Translations under genes and position numbers: made by a program
Source: Eudromia elegans
Taxonomy: Eukaryota > Chordata > Aves > Tinamiformes > Tinamidae
DNA: 64,000 nt
Direction of reading: 5' to 3'
Assembly (NCBI GenBank): GCA_003342815.1
Contig: PTEX01000135.1
Location: 186,001 to 250,000 of the forward strand
Shown here: one piece after another, positions 61,583 through 64,000 of the stretch
Position numbering within the stretch: the stretch's first letter is position 1
Layout: the number at the start of each line of letters is the position of its first letter
Notes under the pieces: generated by a model
Told to the model about the DNA's origin: nothing
The model's input: only the letters and a program-made list of their open reading frames with translations
Databases searched by the model: none

Positions 61583-64000
61583 CTGGAAAATTCAGACAGC
61601 AAAGAATTAAAAAGAGCACTAGCTGTGTCGCAGGAATTAGATTTTGATTTTATTTCAGATTATTTAAAAAAGACTTATCAATGTTCTTTCCTTGACAGTA
61701 CAGGAGGGAATCTGAAACATTATTACATTCATATTCACTCCATTTAAATGCATCTGATTGCTGCCCAGAGATTGCTACACAGCAATAAGGGGAAAGTATT
61801 AGCTATATTTATGTTAGAGACACACATTCGCATGCTCTGTTGTCAGACTATTTCGTACATTCCAGTTCCCAGGGGAAGATGTCTATCTTTGGGAAAGGGA
61901 AGGTTATTTCCATAAATCAGCAACCACATGTCTGAGATTTCATTTCCTTTTGATGCTGTCTGTCTGCTTATCCCCAGCTTTTTTCTTTTTTTTTTTCTCC
62001 TATTTCCTATTGAGTGTGACACTTCTGAGACAACACCCTGATTCTTGTAGAAATAACTGTGGTTATTTTGCTGATGAAGAGGCTCTTGACGTGTTTAGAG
62101 GCAACAATACGTTCTTCTAGTTGTGGGAAGTCTATTGTACATAGCAGGGGCAGAAGCATCCCAAGAAAAGCCACATCATTTATCAGGCGTATCCACCATG
62201 TAACAGGTACCAAACACAGAGCACTCAATTCAGAAATACCTGTGCTTGCCCTGAGGACAACATTACCCTCCACTATTCAAAGAAATGTCCTCTGTGTTCT
62301 TTTCTACCTTTCACCACCTGCTACAGCAGACAAGGGTCCTACCGTATGGGAGCTAACAGTAACAAAACTGGGGAAAGCCACATCAAGAGAGGAAATAGTT
62401 TGACTCTTCATGTCAGGGTATTTCTTTTTGACACTGGCAGTACAATTGGATCTGATCTGCCAAGTAGGATCTAATTCCCTCCTGGGGTTTTCCTATACGG
62501 AAAAGAGTCCATAGTGGCTACTTGAGCCACTTTGTAGTCACAACAGCTGTGGGCTAGCCAAGAAACTGCAAGAAAATTTCTTCCTCCTCTCCGCACTCAG
62601 TGAGTTCTCCTTAACCCTGCTGACCTTTTCCAACCATAATGATTCTGTGATCCTTTCTACCAAGGAAAGGTTATCACATAAGTTTTCATGTACTCAAATC
62701 TTTAGTAGTGGAAGAATGAAGTTTAAAGGCTGTTGTAGAGACTGTGGTACAAAGGCTCTCAAAATGATAAAGTGAAACAGATTCAGTGGTTTAATCCTCA
62801 TATATCAGTTCCTGACTCCTGAGCACAGGCTCTTTCAGTGAATATTTTTGACATCCATGAATGGACAGATTATTGCTGAGGTTGAGGAGACTTCAATTTT
62901 TTAAGTGGAGTTTTTAAAAATCCCTGTCAACTCATGAAGATTTTCAAACAGCTAAGCTATGTCCCAAGTCATGGGGTATGGACTTTGAACAATTAAAAAA
63001 AATCCAGCCAGATTAATATTTATGTTCATATTTGTCTAAGAGAAGACAGAAGTAACTGGCAGTACATCTCAAACAAAGAACAGATCAGTATCTGTTAAAG
63101 CAGAAGCACCAAAGCTTTTCCACATCCATATAAGTGAATCACTCTTTGACTATAAACACAACCTTCACAGTGTGCATTAGGGGAAGTCAGAGATCTGAGG
63201 ATGTTCGACATTATTCAGCTGTTTTCCTCCCAACAGTTACTCCACAGGGGGTCGTAGTTTTTGATCTTCCATGTGTGATAGATATCCTGCTTTTCCTTAC
63301 AGATGTGGAGTACTCTAGGTTTGAGACAGATTCCCAAAGTCTTCAGGCAGCACAGGCAGAATATACAGAAGTGAGCCAGAAAACTTCCCTCTGTGTTTAT
63401 CAGCCACAGTACTATCGTTCCAGGACAGTACTGGTAAACTCTTATTTTTAGAAAAAGGTTGTTGGAACAGTAAAACTCAATATGAGCAAAGGCTTTCATC
63501 CTTAATGCTGTGAATGCTGATCAATACTGAACTTCTTTGAAGAGAAGGAAAAGATATCCTTTCTGTGCTGGACTGGAAAACAATCCTTTCACCGCTGTTG
63601 TTTACCTTTTGAGAAAAATCTCATTGCACGTGTTTATGAAGCTTTAAGAATTAGAGAAATCACACAATCACCTAAGAATTACTGTTAGTTTTTCCTTTCT
63701 TTATATTTTGGCTCTCCAAAGTCAATTCCTGTTGATTCTACTGTAAGCCTGTATGTGAAACTTTTCTGGACAGAATAAACCCAGACACATTACATTTTTT
63801 CCTATACTAGATCATTGACTGTTGACTGGCAAATAGCTTTTTTTAGGGAATGAGGTGGGTTGCTGTTACATTGTTGTTGTACACAGAGTGAAAAAAGCAA
63901 TGCTTTGCAGTACAGCAATCAATTCCCTCCACTGTAAATCAAAACACACTTCAATTTTCTCATCTTTTTCACAAAACACGTCTACCACCACCAGTATTAT
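61583..64000 (-). other. GPR158 upstream intron, partial
   Basis: This is the 3' end of the intron preceding the TM4 exon; its donor is outside the window. I looked for the expected TM1-TM3 exon (ending in a split Arg after a Leu-Tyr pair) on the minus strand and did not find it. The only recognisable content is a short CR1 3' tail at 62617-62655. Confidence 0.85.
62617..62655 (+). mobile_element. CR1 3' tail fragment
   Basis: A short remnant reading CCTTTTCCAACCATAATGAT followed by TCTGTGATCC, which is the end of a CR1 element in plus orientation. No coding part remains. Confidence 0.7.

Noticed and set aside
62007..62273. Minus-strand 88-codon frame as the missing TM1-TM3 exon of GPR158
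   Set aside because: Its residues do not match the expected TM3 segment ending in Leu-Tyr before the split Arg, and splice sites do not fit.
1..64000. CRISPR array, prokaryotic defence system, tRNA or rRNA genes
   Set aside because: No regularly spaced identical repeats, no operon-like gene packing and no cloverleaf or rRNA sequence seen; the window is vertebrate nuclear DNA.

Overview
The window is nuclear DNA from a vertebrate, almost certainly a bird and plausibly a galliform such as chicken. The coding exons are short and separated by long introns with splice consensus sequences. The interspersed repeats are CR1 LINEs ending in the avian ATTCTATG-type 3' tail. The background is AT-rich with a few isolated CpG-rich patches. 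There are no operons or bacterial-style gene packing, and nearly all open frames are chance frames.

The only gene I recognise is the 3' half of GPR158 (metabotropic glycine receptor, class C orphan GPCR family), on the minus strand. Five coding exons were placed by hand. They lie at 61582-61344 (intracellular loop 2, TM4, extracellular loop 2), 49178-49040 (TM5, loop 3, start of TM6), 44927-44822 (end of TM6, TM7), 42604-42458 (membrane-proximal tail) and 41695-40241 (long cytoplasmic tail with CPWE-type motifs, and the stop). Codon phases agree at all four junctions and the exons join into about 695 continuous residues. The ectodomain, TM1-TM3 and the promoter lie beyond base 64000. One intron (49039-44928) uses a GC donor, and phase leaves no alternative. 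The reading frame ends shortly after the last CPWE motif, in a TAA that sits inside an AATAAA hexamer, apparently earlier than in mammals.

From about 1 to 36200 the window is 3'-flanking, apparently gene-free DNA. It holds an (AAAAT)n array with the window's only N (2592-2778), two minus-strand CR1 fragments (about 3270-3760), a GC-rich segment (5900-6850), a strong orphan CpG island (19177-19713) and several small repeats and palindromes. From about 36200 to 40240 lies the probable long GPR158 3' UTR or immediate flank. It contains a purine-rich tract, a second CpG-rich patch and a TA-rich tract.

The introns carry a recent CR1 copy (51911-52991) with an uninterrupted 332-codon reverse-transcriptase fragment, an older internally deleted CR1 (about 46467-47032) and a CR1 tail (about 62617-62655). 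All three are antisense to GPR158. I found no prokaryote-like system, CRISPR array, tRNA or rRNA. The most interesting points are the GC-AG intron, the shortened receptor tail, a 94-nt intronic segment with good splice sites that could act as a poison exon, and the orphan CpG islands.
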